The translations under genes were made by a program, and so were the position numbers. Of a stretch of 64,000 bases of DNA, positions 20,888 through 34,347 are shown in pieces. The notes beneath the pieces are model-generated. The model had not been told where the DNA came from, did no database searches, and saw only the letters and a list, made by a program, of their open reading frames with translations. Numbering within the stretch: position 1 is the first letter of the stretch; each line of letters begins with the position of its first letter. This DNA is from Thelephora terrestris (Eukaryota; Basidiomycota; Agaricomycetes; Thelephorales; Thelephoraceae), in assembly GCA_015956445.1 (NCBI GenBank), contig WIUZ02000001.1, positions 2,356,001-2,420,000 on the forward strand, written 5' to 3'.

Positions 20888-23793
20888 CTAGAAGAATCGC
20901 TTCTTGTGCTGCTTCTCGTCAACGACAATCTTGATGTGTACGTGGTCCGAATCTGTTCCTGGGATGGAACAGCAATTGACGGCCTTCAACCACTCATCGC
21001 CATCGTCCTCTACCCCGAATTTGTGGTCTTCGCACTCGAACAGATGATTGTCAACCCCCTTGATACCGCTCGCGTGGTTCTTGCATCCGCACAAGAGATC
21101 TGGTTGTTTGCCACGACCCTTGAGTAAGTCTGTCAGGGTGCAGCGCTGAGCAGGGTCGAGATGCATCATCCTCCTCAAGGCGCTCCTCGTTTCTCTTGGC
21201 AGTAATCGGAAGACAGAATCTGCGCCACCGCTGTGGTGGAAAGTTGCAACTGAGGCACTACTATCTGCTCGCCTCCGTCTCATAGTGGACTTCTTTTGCT
21301 CTGGAAGGTCGAGCGCAGGGGAGTCGACCGCGGGCACCGGGGTCTTGTCGGTATCGAGAGGTGGAGTCAATGGACCAGCGAATGTCGCTGATCTGGTGCG
21401 AGGTGTGATTATGGGTACGGATAACTTGATGGGCGCGGTAGGTGTGGGTTCGTTGTCTTCGACGGAGAGCATCGGGGCAGATGACACCGAAATCGCTGGT
21501 GGTCGGTCGGGGACATCATGCTGAGACGGTCCGAAAAACGCGGTAGTGGGAAGGGATTCCGTGGAAGTTCCAGGGCGGGCAAATCGTTGGACCGAAGGAT
21601 CCAGATCTTCAGGACTGCCTGACTGTCGTAACTGCAGCGACAACCCGTTGGTCGCGTGCCAGCTTTCGGCGGCAGCATCGGGGTGGGCGTTTGCGAAAGT
21701 CGGCAAGGTTACGGTGGAGTTTGCCAAACCGTTTGTTTGTGACAAGTTCCTGAGAAACTCGTCCTCACGGGTCTCCTTGGTCAAAGCAGAGTCACCTGAG
21801 ACGTTCGGCGGGGTGGTGTAGCCAGTGATGTTCGAAGCGCGATCAATATCATCGTTGGAGGAAGTGCGAGAGAGCGAGCTCGATGCGCCGGTCTGGACGC
21901 TGACCCTATCCGTACCGTGTGAGGACTCGCCTTCAACACTCCCATCGCTCTTCTTGGTCGCTAAGGAGTCGACGGTACCCACTGAGACCTGCCTAGTTCT
22001 GTTCATCAGCTCAGGAACCTCGAGAGTTCCCACGGCTGGTGCAGGCGTCTTTTTGGGAGATGGGGATCGTGCCCGTGGTTTGGCCGCAAGATCCGGATGG
22101 GCGGCAACAAACGCCTTGAAACTGGGGTCCGTCTTGGGGTCAGGGATAGTCCAGGGAAACCGACGCAAGATCATGCACATGAAGATGATTGCCACGCTCC
22201 ACACGTCGGTCTTCCTCGGATCATAGGTCTCATCGGTCAGTACCTCCGGTGCTAGGTAAGGGTCCGAGCCGACGATGCCACTGGCTTTGGTAAGCTTCTT
22301 CCCGGGGTAGTGGAAGACGGTAGCGGTGCCAAAGTCAATAAGCTTGACAACGTTGCTGGTTGTCATGACACAGTTATCAAGTTTGAGATCACGATGGGCA
22401 AGACCGATAGAATGAAGGTAGTCAACGCCTTCGCAAATCTGACGGAAGACACAGTAAATCTCGGGGCGGCACATCTTCTGCGACATGACGACACTAAAGA
22501 GATCAAAAGGCGCATACTCCATCACCTACGTCGCTGGTCAAAAGACGCTGGAGATGTGAGAATTGAAAGTACCTCGTAATAATGACCCCGGTCGGAGACG
22601 ATGTCGACGGTCTCGATGATATTAGGATGTCTGAGGGTGGAACCAACGCAGAATTCTGCAGTGACCTTCTTCTGGTATTCCTTTTCGCTCTCACCGGTCC
22701 GCTTGGGCCTGAACTCCTTGACAGCAAAAGTATTACCACCATGCTTTCCCTTTATCAGCCGGACAGTGCCACCCGCGCCCGAACCGAGGACTCGACCCCA
22801 TTTGCCATACTTCTTGGAGAGATGAGCTTGTGTAGCCTCGGAGAGTGAGTTACACGGGTGAGAAACCTGGGTGGAAGCTTTGCTATTCGTGGAGACAGCG
22901 GAGGCATAGGAGGTACGAGAGTCGACGCTTTGCCGCCCCGGCTTGAATTCCTGAACAGGTGACGGGGGACTACCTTCTATGGGGTCGCTCCGAAGTGAAA
23001 CTTTGCTGGAGTTGGAGGGAGAGGAGGAACGAGAGGGGGATCGCTCCCGGGATACGTCATGAGACTTTGCCTTTGCATCCTTATCACGGTCGCGACGCAA
23101 GAAACCGGTCAATCGGCCATCCTTACGTGACTCGGCTAGTGAATGTGCATCGCCACTCTTGGGTTTATGGGAGGAAGTGGAGGGCGAACTTCCTGGAGGG
23201 TGGTCAACACCCGGTACGGATAGATATTCAGCGGCTGTAGGTTCTACAGGCGATGCCTCCAGGGCTGGAATTGTGTCTGGAAGGGGAAATGAGGAAGAAA
23301 CTTGAATGGCGGGGGAGGCTGGGTTGGGGTTGGGGTTGTCGCTATCTGGGGGGTGGTGTTGTAAGGGGTGGTTGAGGAAGCGTTTGAGATCAGTCAGGTG
23401 GTGCCTATGGACCTTGACTGCGTGAGGTGACGGCGTCATAGGTGACTGAGGGTATTCCGCGGGGGGAGAGGCTGTGGGTGGGGTCTTTGGTGGGGAAGTG
23501 GACGTGGACCTTGCCCCCCTTTTAAAGAAGCGTGACGCAGATTTCTTCGGCGGCGGAGGCTGTGGAAGTGAGACGCGGGTGTGTGGTTATGACGGGAGGA
23601 GACCGTGGGGAGAGCGTCAGTTCATGGAGAAATATTATGCGAAATAGAAATGAATAAGCACCTGTGGAGAAGGTAATTCAGAGTGGGGTGGTATTTGTAG
23701 TCTGGACGACGGAAGGGGGAGTGTGGGGGAATCGTCGAAAGCCGTGGGGGACATGGTCTTTGGAAGTTGGGGGAAGCTGGGCGTCGATAACAT
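20888..23793 (-). CDS. HAL/Sat4-type Ser/Thr protein kinase with large insertion
   Basis: Three exons (23793-23662, 23559-22573, 22525-20888) encode about 918 residues. A disordered Ser/Pro-rich N-terminus of about 280 residues precedes the kinase. Catalytic motifs: [16 protein letters not shown] (Lys), [18 protein letters not shown], and [29 protein letters not shown] is close to the fungal Hal4/Sat4 group, which regulates potassium transport and nutrient permeases in yeast. Between [13 protein letters not shown] and [14 protein letters not shown], about 285 low-complexity residues split the C-lobe. The Asp-rich tail ends in KQHKKRFF. The start could instead be Met at 23754. Confidence 0.88.
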
Positions 23794-25516
23794 TGAGGGG
23801 AGGGAGGGGGAGGGAGATGTGCAGGTGGGAAAAGGATGATTAAATATTCTGCTGTAAAATTCAGCCGCCCTGGCTCGGCCCGAGCATTCCATCCCAATCC
23901 TACACTCTCCCAAACTTTGGCTTGTCCGCATTCTTGCCCTATCTCTCGCTCGTCCTGCTTCTTCTTGGCGGCAGCGAAGACCGACTGCGGTGTGTTGCCA
24001 ACGAACGCTCGGTCCTTCTCTCTCGTCGCCCAGCATTTCTTGTCCCTTCTTCATTCCGTTGCCTTTTCATCTTCGGTACGTCATTCCAAAAACAGTCGAC
24101 CCGCATCAAATTAGCTCGAAGCCTTGTCTACTCCGGATCCGCTTGCTCACAAAAACAAAAAACACCGATACCTCCTTTCGTCGCTTCCACACATTCGCGC
24201 CTCCAGCTCAGGGTCTTCAGCGACAAACTTTTCATAAACCGTACACGTAAAAAGTATAGAGGTTATTTTTGGAGGGCAAAGAGCGTCATTCGATCGAATT
24301 CCTCACTGCGCTAACGCCCAACTAATCTCTCCTCGGTGGCGGTCGTCAAACCCTTTTATCGTTATCCGCTACCTCTCTCCGGTTTGGTGCCTATTGCGTG
24401 TGTCTCACCCACGATACAGATTTTTCCATCAATGATACATCCGTCCGTTCCCGTGAGCAACATGGCCCCCTCCTCGCCAATCGAGCGAAGCATGCACGTT
24501 CTGCATCAGAGACCGTTCCTCTGCGAAAGAACCCCCAAGCACCAACTAACTAAGCGACCCGATCCCAGGGCAGACTATAGATAGGCTCAGCCGGGACGAG
24601 GAGACGGAGGGCCGTTAGGAGGTTTGCTAATCGTACCTCGAAAATCTCCAAGTCGTAAATTGCAATAATCTGGTGAGCTCCATTTGGACTTGCGGGTTTC
24701 CCGTTGTTGGGTGACGAGATTAATTTCTACCTGCGACAAGAGCGACGTACAAATTCTCGACGAATCACTGACTCGACAGATGGCTGCACAACCCGGTGAA
24801 AGCACCCTCGTTCTTTCATTTCGGATATAGCAAAGCCGATGGGGGAGCTCTGACGTTACTCGACTAATCCAACCCGCCGTCTTGTATCAAAAACGAGGTG
24901 GCTTCATGTCCCCAACAACCTGCGGTGATCATCCAAAAACCACACTGGCCTATAAGTTGATCGTGCAGTCAAAGAAGGCCGGACAGGATCTTCCGTCCGA
25001 TGAGAAAGATGATACCCAGATAGGAATAGCCGTCGAATGAAAGAGCCTAGTGTGTTTGATCCCGGGTACGGTGAACGGCGCATGGTGCTGTTTGGCCTGC
25101 GGGATTAGGTGAGCCGGAACGCCTGCTCCTCCGGAATCGTTCCCTGATTGCTGGGGATCTCAGGGGCTCTATGTTTGGTGAGGTGGTGTATATGGCAAAC
25201 CTGACAGGTTTCACGTCATTGATTGTTGGACTCCTTGATACCCATACATACGCATAGAACGCTATATGTACACCGGCGCGTAGAGGGATCCCATTAATCC
25301 TCGAGCCCGGGCTCTCCTGCGAGAAATGTGAAAACTATAGAGATAAGGCCGATAGGGTGCATGCTGGTCACACGACTACCTAAGACCGCCACTTTTTTTC
25401 GACAATTTTTCCAAGATTTTTTTTACCCAGATCGTCGATGTATGCCGACCTCATCGGACCTGCCGAAGCTACGATGATCGCGTGATCTAGACGCCCGAGG
25501 TTGTCAGTCGCGCGCA
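23794..25516. other. 1.7-kb divergent gap, kinase / TAF13
   Basis: The region between two outward-facing starts. The first 500 bp are CT-rich on the + strand, as expected for a long 5' UTR of the kinase read from the other strand. No frame has a recognisable domain, and I see no transposon ends or tRNA. Confidence 0.5.
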
Positions 25517-26304
25517 ATGTCGTATTACAACCCTGGTCAACCGGGCACCTATCCTTACGGATACACTCCAGCTACGTACACCCAACCGCCGGGATCGTAC
25601 GCGTCCTACTCTTACCCACCAACTGCCGTAACCGGATACGGCACAACATGGCCCTATTACTCCTATGTGCCACCCCAGCATCGGACGACGACCACGACGA
25701 CCATTCCCCGAACTCCGGCGACCAACACTGCCACTACGAGCACTGCCAATCGGGGCGCCAGCTTTGCGACCACCCACACGCCTTCGAGCTACGCAGACAC
25801 GATCAACGCCGCCAGCGGGAGCGGAAACACGAGGACGGGCAGCCTCGCCACAGGATCTAAGCGACAAGCGAACTTGAAAGGCCTGTTCACGAAAGAACGT
25901 GCGTATGTTTTCACATAAGATGACACAGATAAACAACTCTTTTGTTCTAGTCCGAAACCTGATGTATGGGTTTGGAGACGACCGTAACCCTGCGAACGAT
26001 GCGGTGAATGTAATGGAAGAAATATTGATCGAATACATCGTGGACGTGGTGAGTTGGTCGTTCTTCGGTCACCCAAGCTCTTCTCCATCAACGAGTCTAA
26101 TCCTTGGCACCGCAGTGTTCGACCGCTTTAGGACCTTCGCGGAAGTCTCGTCTCTCGGTCGACGACATCCGTCGGGTTCTCGCGAGACCCGCTGATGCCA
26201 AGAAACTGGCTAGGATGGAGGAGCTTCTTTTCATGCAAGAAGAAATAAAGCGAGCGAGAGAACAATTCCCCGACAACGAACTCGGAGGGAACCGCGAATT
26301 CTAA
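25517..26304 (+). CDS. TAF13: TFIID subunit TAF13 with Tyr/Pro/Thr-rich N-terminus
   Basis: Three exons (25517-25898, 25951-26048, 26116-26304) encode 222 residues. The histone-fold half is diagnostic: KELRNLMYGFGDDRNPANDAV, VMEEILIEYIVDV, then RLSVDDIRRVLARPADAKKLARM. TAF13 pairs with TAF11 in TFIID and contacts TBP. The N-terminal 120 residues are unusual: repeated Tyr-Pro-Gly and Tyr-Thr patches followed by Thr and Ser runs, giving a low-complexity, prion-like composition not part of the core family. Introns fall exactly where the fold is continuous (ELRNLM, DVCST). The stop codon overlaps the stop of the opposite DUF4211 gene. Confidence 0.95.
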
Positions 26305-28402
26305 TCCTCTTTTTTTCCAATCGACTCCAATTTCCTCGCTCTCTCCATCATCTGCTTCATTTCCGTCCACGCCATTGTGATGATCCCCCGTTGGTCTAGC
26401 CAATCTGTTATCCCGTCCGCATCGTCAATATCCTCCGGTGGTCGTATTCCTTTAGCGTATGCAACCTTGACGAATCCCTTATTTCCCGTAGATCGCAGTT
26501 CTCGTACCTCTGTCGACAACAGGTCGAACAGTTTCCACTACCATCTCATCAGATAGATGAATAAAGCTCCACGCCATTCAGCCTTACCTCCCAATGCGTG
26601 AACTCGTGAAATGATTGAGTCCGCTTGGCGCAGAACCGCCCCAGGTGCATCTGTTTCTTGGGCCTCTCATCTTCGCTCTCGCCTCCGCTCTGTTCCGAAT
26701 CCGAGTGCTCCCCAGGGTCAGATTCTTCAATGGGCTGCGATCAATCGCGTCAGTTACATGTACACCGAGTGGCCTCCGCGTTCCGTACCTCAAACGTAGA
26801 ACGGTCATACGGCTGTCCACTCACCCGGCCAATCACTTTTGACATCCTTGCCCCGAGATTGCAGGCATCACACCCTGGGACCGCAAAATCCATCCCCATC
26901 AGGCTAAGCACAGGGTATTTCTCCAGAACTCCCTTGTATTTCGTTTGCCAAGTGGATGAGGTGATTAATGAATCCCGCATCCCCATTAGCTTCCGTCGGA
27001 CCGTCGACAAGGCCGCATAGAAGTAATCATCTTCGCCTGCAACAAACGAAACCCCATGGGGCAATAGACATCGTGAAACAGGGCTTTCGGGGATATATTC
27101 AAATGCTCACCGGCCTTGATATCCTGAATAAATGATGCTCGTTGTGAGGGAGTCCGAACCACCAGGTGGACGAACAGCTGACAGACGATCTTGAAATGGT
27201 GAGAGAGGTCCTGATGTGAGGACATGTTGAAAGCCACGGGGAGCTCCGGAACACCCTCTGGATCGTCGTCCTCCACAATCCAGCTGTCCTCGCCTTCTTC
27301 ACCATCCTCCTCTTCATTATTGCCTTCGTTGTCATCCTCTTCCTCAACCTCTTCGTCAGACTTGACGTCTTTTGAAGGTCTGGCGCCCCCAAACGGTCTG
27401 AAAAAATCCCACTTGGCGCGCGACGGCTCCTGTATAGGGTCCTCTTCATCCTCTTCCTCAGATGATTTAGGAGAATCTATAGACAACCCACTCCTCTGGC
27501 CTGTACCGTACTTGAGATAATAGAGCGCCGCCATGTGTGGGAAACGTACGCTTGAGTGTTTCGAGACTTCGCTGGAAGGCAGTCTTCTTGTCTCGTGTTC
27601 GCAGACGAGAGTCAATGACGCCTGAAATATTGTCAACACAGTTCCCATAAAATTGTCGTAAACGTCTGTTCCGTGGTTGACACTCACGGTGCTCATCAAC
27701 CTCATCCAAGAGATCAAGTTCGTCTTCGCTCCTTGAAGGTTTCAAACCCCTCACGAGCCGACGTTTCTTTGGACTTGGTTCCCCTTCCTCTTCGGTCTCT
27801 GTTGGATCCTCTTCGTCGGAACTCTTCAACCTCTTCAACCTCCGCTTCGCATTCCGTGGCGCACCAGACGATCCACCGATCATTTCGATGTCCGAGTCCG
27901 AACCGCTGGATGCGCGCAACTTCTGGGTTGCTTTACGTTTGGGACGAGAAGGGGATATGACATCGTCTTCTTCATCTTCGCTGGATGAGGTGAGTTCTAT
28001 GGTGGACCCTCCGGTGTGTGTTCCCTCTTCTTGAGATTCGAATCGGATAGCTCGGAGAGCGCCGGGATCGCTATCGCCGTCGCTCTCGCCTGGAACATCC
28101 CTTTGACGGGCTAAAGCTTTCTTCTTGGGAGACTTTGTCTGTTCACGTTTGTTAACCGATCTCCGCTTTGAAGATCTCCGCTTTGACGCGGGTGGTCCGA
28201 TCTTCGGCTTGGTGGGGGTTGCTATAGATGTAGTAGACCTGACAGCATTGGAGGTCTTCGGTGTGGTAGTAGTCTTGGGTTGCGGTTTCGGTTTCGCACT
28301 TGGGTTCACCATGGAGGCGGATTTGGAGTTGATGAACCCCGCTAGCGTGGGCTGGTGTACCGCTGACGACTGGGGATCCCTAGAAGCCTTCTTACGTGGC
28401 AT
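26301..28402 (-). CDS. DUF4211 nuclear protein
   Basis: About six exons. The N-terminal 260 residues are basic and Ser/acid-rich with SPKKKA, PKRKATQK and KKRRLVRG stretches (likely nuclear localisation). After an acidic block come HHFKIVCQLFVHLVV, DYFYAALSTVRRKL, a CDAC zinc-like pair, RFCAKRTQSFHEFTHWE and WKLFDLLSTEVREL. This order matches the DUF4211 domain of fungal chromatin-associated proteins of unknown biochemical role. Joins at DEH-R, LK-R, KAG-ED and STFE-PIEE are all in phase. Start is the ATG at 28402 (MPRKKASRDPQSS). Its TAG at 26303-26301 shares two bases with the TAF13 stop. Confidence 0.85.
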
Positions 28403-29918
28403 AGCATTCGTTAAGGACAGTATTCCAAGAATGAGGTCAGATATCCAAGATGAACGTTGTGAGGTGACGAACGGCAGTCCCCAGGTCGCGATTCGGATCC
28501 CGAATATGAGCGCGTCACGGTCACGTGGTGACTAAATGACCAGTTACCGCCGCGTGACCGTTGTTGAACTTCAAAGGCAGATCTGCGAGAAATTCTTTTT
28601 TTCGAGCCGCTTCGCAAGTACGTAGACTCGCTCTAGAAATTACGTCTGTAGGTCCTACTCTCTTTTTAGGTAATGAAAAGGGTAAATGGTAAAAAAAAAC
28701 ATAGAGGGTAATTGCCGTCGTTCGGCAAAAGCTAAATGTCTAGATCCAGTGAGTAACTGTCCCTGAGACTGGATCTAACTATGGAAGCTGTACCCATCTT
28801 AGAAGACCCGCCGAGCTCACTGGATACCCGGACCCTGTCTGTCGGAGTATTTGTGAAAAAACAAGACTTTCCCGCGTGAAGAGGGATCACAATGATGCAC
28901 TTGCGTGAGGGGTGAAGGAGTCCTCGGCCAAAAAGAACGGGCTCATTCGCCACAATGCTTATCGTGCCAAAATCACACTTGAGCACATGAAAGCATGGAA
29001 CATGTTTAGGCATGCCTCCTTCAAACCCATGTGTCGTTTCACCTCTTCCATTCTGATCAGGGGCGTCAGGATCGTCGTCGTATGTGAGGTGAGAAAGCGC
29101 GGAAATTTACCGGCAGATGTACTCGTAGTTCCAAATGGACATATCAACGATATCCGCATATCATTGTGCGGTTGCCAGTGTTTATGGCGGCCGAGGGGAA
29201 AGAGCAGGAGAGAACGCATGGTCATGCCGGCGATGCGTGTTTTATTTGGAAAGCCCGTGATCCCTTAGGCCGTAGAACTCACGTTAAGATTAAGACCCCC
29301 GACAGACCCACAGTGTGATAAAATCATTGGAAGATCATGAAAGCACAGTTATTTGATGCCGCCCGTGGGACCACTCGCGCCGGCTACTAGATGCTGTTGA
29401 CTAAGAGGGAGAAAAAATTCCTTGGAGGTCGTCGAGGGTTCCTACCAGATACAAAGGGCGCGATACTGACAAGGAGAAATTCGCTGGTGAACCAAAGAGA
29501 TGTCCGCGTTGAAGTGGCGGGGTCAAGTGCAAGACCGAGGTCGATGCTAGCTGCAACACAATGTCACTTGGTCACCTCTGAAGCTAACCCGCGAACGGAC
29601 AAGGTCAGTACGAGCAAGGTACTTACAAGTTCATAAAATCGGGCGGCTAACGAACGATGAAGCATAAGTCGACGAAACAGATGGATGGGGGTGGCACGCA
29701 ATGGAACCCGCCGATTTCTTTGCAAGAGTTCCGAGATCCTTGAGACCGTCAAAAACGATTGGCAACACGGAGGGATGTCGAGGAACAAAAAAACCGTGAG
29801 GCGGCATTGAACGCCCACGATTGGATGATCCCAAATCCGGAAGTGAGGACCGCGACGCGTCAGCCTCAACAGTTAACTTGCACTCTTCATTCTTTCCGCT
29901 GAAGGCCACTTACACGCC
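28403..29918. other. 1.5-kb divergent gap, DUF4211 / RPT3
   Basis: Between two outward-facing starts. It contains a perfect hairpin at 28741-28777 and, on the - strand between about 29145 and 28735, open stretches (one around YDDDPDAPDQNGRGETTHGF, another starting MSIWNYEYICR) that could be a small spliced gene. I could not settle a model, so none is annotated. Confidence 0.45.
28741..28777. repeat. Perfect 10-bp inverted repeat (hairpin)
   Basis: TAGATCCAGT at 28741-28750 and its exact complement at 28768-28777, with a 17-nt loop. It may be an RNA hairpin or the trace of a small element; no duplication of flanking bases is apparent. Confidence 0.6.
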
Positions 29919-31538
<1,620 letters not shown>

Positions 31539-32199
31539 GGGCGTTTCCAGGCTTATATCGAGTAAGTGACGCGCACAGTTTTTTCCCAGTACCAATCTGA
31601 CTCGTCTTGTGCCGACAGGCTTGTTGTATTACCAGCTACTTTTCGGAACACTTAAATGATTAACAAAATGCGTGAACCCACCGGGATGCTCTTGTCACTT
31701 TACCATCTCGTCTGCATGCTCAAGGACGTGAGGGCCATTCAAAAGAGCTAGATGAAGTTGACCTAGGTCGACGAGTCCTTACCTTTTGTCTTGTTCCCCA
31801 CCCAATAGGGTTTTTTATGGAGCGCAAGTTTCACAGTTCGGAAACATTCCTTTGATCGGAAGATGGAGCCTTAAGCTGAGTCCCATATCTATCACCTATT
31901 TGACAATTTTTATACCCGCCCTACTGGCTGAAGAGAATATACACGCTTGTGCGCACGGCTGGTCCCGCTTCTCCCCGCTTCCGAGCGATTCCTGCTCCTC
32001 GACACTCTGGATGTTGCTCTGCATCTTTGCCTACGCATCATTCTCATTTTATGGGAGCTAGATCAGATCTTTTGGCTGCAACAACAACCTACGGTGCCGT
32101 CCTTTCTTTTTGCAGTTTCGTGTTGTGACAGTCATACATATGTACATAGACACTCGGACGTGAAAAAATATATGTTTTCTTTCAATTTGACTGGAATTC
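31539..32199. other. Convergent gap RPT3 / PRO3
   Basis: 661 bp between facing stops; AT-rich in parts, with no supported gene. It should contain both 3' UTRs. Confidence 0.55.
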
Positions 32200-33405
32200 T
32201 CAATGTTTTGGAGGTTGACCAAGCTCGCTCGCTCGCTCTGTTGCAATTTGTATCGCACGGGCAATGGTAGACCTTACCCTGCCGTCTTCCAACACTAGCA
32301 AACCTGCAATTGTGCAACCTCCTGGTGCTATGATCCTTTGGTCAATTGCAGTTAATATTGAACAGACAACGGATGCTCACTAGTGACTGCATCCTTGATA
32401 CGAGCCGGGTGTGCTCCCGGCTGAAGGGCCATCCTCGCCGTACCTTGTATGGCTAGGGAGAGACAGTCAACCCATAAAACAATCGGAGAATCAAGAATTC
32501 CTAACTTTGGGCAGCGAGCTCCAGGGCTTCCGCTCGTGGAAGGCCCATCATCACACCACCATCTGCCATAGCCTCAAGGAATATTGCAGCAAATGCAGGA
32601 CCGGAACCTCCCAAAGCAGTACACGCGTCGAAGTGTTTCTCGTCGAGGAACCTGCAACGACCGATTGAGGAGAAGATGTTTAGGATAATAGACCGATCCA
32701 GAGGTTGGTTCTCGTCTAGTGTGGACACGATAGTCATCCCTTCTCGAATCTTCGGGTTTCCTGGTTAGGCCGTTGACATGACGAGATGAAGTTGAGAACC
32801 GACTCTGCATGGGGTATTGGGCATGGCTCTGACGACCTTGGTGGTCGGTCCTACCATTCCAGAGAGCTGGTTGATGGTGACGCCTGCCAAGATGCTGATG
32901 AGGAGCTTCTTTTCCAGAGCTTCTTGCATTCCAGGTTCGCTCAAGATAGCGTTAGCAAGTTGTGGTTTACAGCTGAGGGTATAACATCAACTCGTGTGAA
33001 TTTGGGAAAGTGTCCAGGTGAAGCTGACCAGAGAAGAACGACATCTGCTTGCTTTACGGCCTGGACATTATTCGCCACGCAAATCTCGACAGCCGCTCCG
33101 AGAGGGCTGACTTCGGTGAATGCGGGCTTCAGCTGCCTCGCGCTCACCTCGCGGCTGACACAAGCCAAGAACCTAGATGGAAGCGCAGGGTCTTCCTCGA
33201 CAAACGCAACGGGGGTTACGGTACCAGAGGTATGGGATTCCCACTTTGGAATCGGGCCGGATGAATTTGTGTCCAAGCTGGACAAGACACCAGAAAGGAT
33301 GGCAACCCCCATAGTTCCGCATCCTGCAGGAACCCTGCTATGAGTCAACGGTCAAAGACGAGCCGAATATACATGCGTACCTATAACACAAAGCGTGTAC
33401 CCCAT
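32200..33405 (-). CDS. PRO3: Pyrroline-5-carboxylate reductase
   Basis: Six exons (33405-33381, 33323-33029, 32972-32804, 32749-32506, 32452-32381, 32327-32200) encode 310 residues. A 25-nt first exon gives MGYTLCVI and completes the NAD(P)-binding motif GCGTMGVAILSGV. Further landmarks: CCKPQLANAIL, GVTINQLSG, VVRAMPNTPCRIREGMT, the catalytic-domain segment ALGGSGPAFAAIFLEAMADGG, and DAVTTPGGCTIAGLLVLEDG. It makes the last step of proline synthesis. All six exons agree in phase. It ends ASELGQPPKH. It is divergent from ALG13 with 285 bp between start codons. Confidence 0.95.
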
Positions 33406-33690
33406 GTCTTTTACACTTCAAATGTGGTGCGGCTTCTTTTTCGGGGGAGAAAGTCCTGGCGAGTGCAGTAAATCTTCCCGCGTCGGTTGGTCATCTTATC
33501 TGTGCGCTGACTCGATCGGGTGTTCCACCGGAGTTGGAATCGGCGTTCACTTCGAATTATTGGCTTGAGGCCTCGGGGTTCAAACGCACAGATATACCGA
33601 CGATATCACCTCTCAGAGGCTCTCAGAAAACCCTGGCCGCATCTGTTCGACCCACTTGGGTCCTTTGACCGCTCGATTATCCTCCGCCCG

Positions 33691-34285
33691 ATGCAAGCCT
33701 TTGTCACGGTCGGGTCAACGAAATTTGACGACCTCATAGACACTGTTGCCTCGGAAGATTTCCTCACTCGCCTTTCCGCGAATGGTTACACCCGTCTCGT
33801 CGTTCAGTATGGAAAGTCCAAGTTGCGTCTGCCGTTCCAGGGTGAAACTTCCCACGGCGTGGAGATTATCGCCTGGCAATTTAAGCCCAGCCTGAGCGAA
33901 GAATATCTGGCTGCAGACCTTGTCATAAGCCACGCAGGTTCGTGACCAGCTGGGTGCAATCGAAGGTGCTGACCGCGCGCTGCGAAGGTTCTGGGACCAT
34001 TCTGGAAGTGTTGAGGTTGAACAAACGGTTGATCGTCGTGGCGAACGAGACTTTGCTGGACAATCATCAGAGAGAGCTCGCGGATGCCCTTTCTACCCAG
34101 GGACACCTCGTCTCGTCCACCGTGAGGTGGGTTTGACTAGATCCCCAGTAGGAATCCGCCTAATTTTCTGCAGCTCATTGCCTCAAGCGCTCGAAAGCAT
34201 AGCTACCATGAAAGTGGTCCCATTCCCGCCTTTCGACGGCAGTAAATTCGCGCGGATATTAGATGAAGAGATGGGATTCATCTAG
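33691..34285 (+). CDS. ALG13: UDP-GlcNAc transferase catalytic subunit Alg13
   Basis: Three exons (33691-33937, 33988-34126, 34174-34285) encode 165 residues. It starts MQAFVTVGSTKFDDLID and carries the GT28 sugar-nucleotide signature VISHAGSGTILEVLRLNKRLIVV, joined across intron 1, followed by NHQRELADAL. Alg13 has no membrane anchor; Alg14 recruits it to the cytosolic face of the ER, where the pair adds the second GlcNAc to dolichol-PP-GlcNAc. Size is right for the stand-alone fungal subunit. Confidence 0.95.
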
Positions 34286-34347
34286 CGTTCCGTCTTCGGT
34301 TGTAGATTAGATCGAAATCGTGATCCGCCTTTTTACTTCCCTCCGTC

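Noticed and set aside
28732-29150. Possible small spliced gene on the - strand (MSIWNYEYICR; NGRGETTHGFEGG)
   Set aside because: Two incompatible exon models are possible, neither with a recognised family, so it is only mentioned under the gap.
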